From: Coriobacteriia bacterium | GTDB taxonomy: Bacteria > Actinomycetota > Coriobacteriia > Coriobacteriales > UBA8131 | Length of the DNA: 6,421 nucleotides | Direction of reading: 5' to 3' | Assembly: GCA_009781525.1 (NCBI GenBank) | Contig: WQXZ01000103.1 | Coordinates: 1-6,421 of the forward strand | In this document: piece after piece, positions 5,942 through 6,421 of the stretch | Numbering within the stretch: position 1 is the stretch's first letter | Layout: each line of letters begins with the position of its first letter | The notes under the pieces: model-generated | The model's input: only the letters and a program-made list of their open reading frames with translations | What the model was told of the DNA's origin: nothing | The model's database searches: none | Program-made: the position numbers and the translations under genes

Positions 5942-5973
5942 GGTCTAATCTTTCTAGACCAATAGTAGTCTAA
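5942..5973. promoter_or_regulatory. Probable BlaI operator: three alternating GTCTA half-sites
   Basis: GGTCTA (5942-5947) and TAGACC (5955-5960) form an inverted repeat with a 7-base spacer. A third half-site GTCTA (5968-5972) lies inside the -10. The half-site centres are 12-13 bases apart and alternate in direction, giving two overlapping dyads. They cover the -10 and the expected start of transcription, the right place for a repressor. The half-site differs from the TACA/TGTA core of staphylococcal BlaI/MecI operators. Assignment to this BlaI is by position. Confidence 0.6.
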
Positions 5974-5995
5974 ACCTTTTCGACCTGTGTGTAAA
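5967..5995 (-). promoter_or_regulatory. blaI-M56 operon promoter
   Basis: On the - strand, -35 TTTACA (5995-5990) and -10 TAGACT (5972-5967) are separated by exactly 17 bp. Transcription would start near 5960, within the inverted repeat, leaving a leader of about 130 bases before ATG 5826. An A-rich run (+ strand TTTTTT, 6003-6008) lies just upstream and could act as an UP-like element. Confidence 0.6.
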
Positions 5996-6391
5996 GAGGT
6001 GGTTTTTTGTTCTACTGCTATCAGCCTGCATAACTGCGTTTACTGTTGTCGACTACTTGATCCCCATTGATTACCGCAGCACAATTCGATTCATGCAATC
6101 AACCACCTTTAGCGCACGACCTCAGCCTTTGGCAGCCGACCTAATCAAACCTCCAACTCTACCGTCCACCCATTACCTCAATCAACCTGTCAGCCATGCC
6201 ACCCACCTACACCAGCTTCCAGCCCTGCCGTCCACCTCCACCTCGTTCCTCCTCCAGCTTCCAGCCCTGCCGTCCACCTCCACCTCGTTCCTCCTCCAGC
6301 TTTAGAATCCACCCCAATTCCAGCTTTTAGACGATTTCTGCAACTTTTTTGCGGTTGGGGCGCAGAAGAAGGCGCTAAATGACCTAACAAG
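5996..6391. other. Gene-free, pyrimidine-rich stretch
   Basis: About 400 bases upstream of the blaI promoter. No open frame here has a ribosome site or a recognisable protein. From about 6060 to 6310 the + strand is rich in C and T and poor in G. Besides the 42-bp tandem repeat there is a more degenerate relative of it around 6151-6170 (CCAACTCTACCGTCCACC). Confidence 0.6.
6213..6302. repeat. 42-bp tandem repeat, two exact copies plus a short third
   Basis: Copies run 6213-6254 and 6255-6296 and are identical; a 6-base third start (CAGCTT) follows at 6297-6302. The unit begins CAGCTTCCAGCCCTGCCG. The - strand of each unit contains GGTGGAGGTGG, four GG pairs with one-base loops, able to form a two-tetrad G-quadruplex. 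The period is a multiple of three, so both strands stay open by chance. This explains long open frames with repeated peptides that I do not consider genes. Confidence 0.9.
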
Positions 6392-6407
6392 TGTTGCATA
6401 TGCAACA
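6392..6407. promoter_or_regulatory. 16-bp perfect palindrome, probable operator
   Basis: TGTTGCATATGCAACA is perfectly self-complementary. It sits directly before a ribosome-site-like AAGGTGG at the window edge. Tight palindromes of the TTGCATATGCAA type are typical operators of MarR-family dimers. The cognate regulator is probably encoded just outside, but is not seen. Confidence 0.5.
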
Positions 6408-6409
6408 AT

Positions 6410-6416
6410 AAGGTGG
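6410..6416 (+). promoter_or_regulatory. Ribosome site of a gene starting beyond the right edge
   Basis: AAGGTGG, the same core used by the blaI gene, lies five bases before the edge of the window on the + strand. With normal spacing a start codon would fall at about 6420-6425, so the coding sequence itself is outside. The preceding palindrome supports a regulated promoter region here. Confidence 0.4.
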
Positions 6417-6421
6417 TAAAT

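Noticed and set aside
6057..6408. Open frames on both strands with repeated peptides (LPALPSTSTSF and GGGTRWRW)
   Set aside because: They are produced by the 42-bp repeat, whose period is a multiple of three. There is no ribosome site or recognised domain.

Overview
The window looks like chromosomal accessory DNA of a Gram-positive bacterium, most likely Bacillota (Clostridia-like). This rests on protein style only: a TipAS-type MerR regulator, a DUF3795-like Cys-rich protein of clostridial type, a BlaI/M56 (BlaR1-like) pair, and AAGG/AGGTGG ribosome sites. A coriobacterial or other Gram-positive host is not excluded. Base composition is mixed. Some stretches exceed 60% GC (the 5' half of the M56 gene) and others are near 40% (its 3' half).

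Layout. Positions 1-153 hold the C-terminal end of a NAD(P)-binding SDR-like protein on the + strand. A MerR-type promoter with a 19-bp spacer and a perfect dyad (307-337) drives a MerR/TipAS regulator (380-1129), which carries a good internal start for a free TipAS domain. After a hairpin-rich convergent gap comes thpR, an RNA 2',3'-cyclic phosphodiesterase, on the - strand (1231-1794). The gene-free stretch 1795-2237 carries a double palindrome joined to a 25-bp tandem array. A frameshifted DUF3795-like gene (2238-3103, +) follows. Its open frame runs into the antisense of the next gene.

The right half is a two-gene - strand operon. A BlaI-family repressor (5383-5826) is followed after one base by a BlaR1-like M56 membrane metalloprotease (2928-5381). 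Its outside sensor is not a penicillin-binding domain. It is an unassigned beta-rich region followed by three degenerate PepSY-like modules. The promoter and a three-half-site operator lie at 5942-5995. By analogy with BlaR1/BlaI and MecR1/MecI, the sensor would detect an envelope signal, activate the zinc protease and relieve BlaI repression of this operon and any unlinked targets. No beta-lactamase or other effector is visible in the window.

Positions 5996-6421 are gene-free. They hold a 42-bp tandem repeat, G-rich on the - strand, and at the edge a 16-bp perfect palindrome plus a ribosome site, which suggests another gene starts just outside.

The strongest leads are the PepSY-like triple sensor on an M56 protease, the four-copy AGCC repeat whose loss of one unit would fuse BlaI to the protease, the internal TipAS start, and the double palindrome with its tandem array. 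I see no unmistakably new defence or mobile system.
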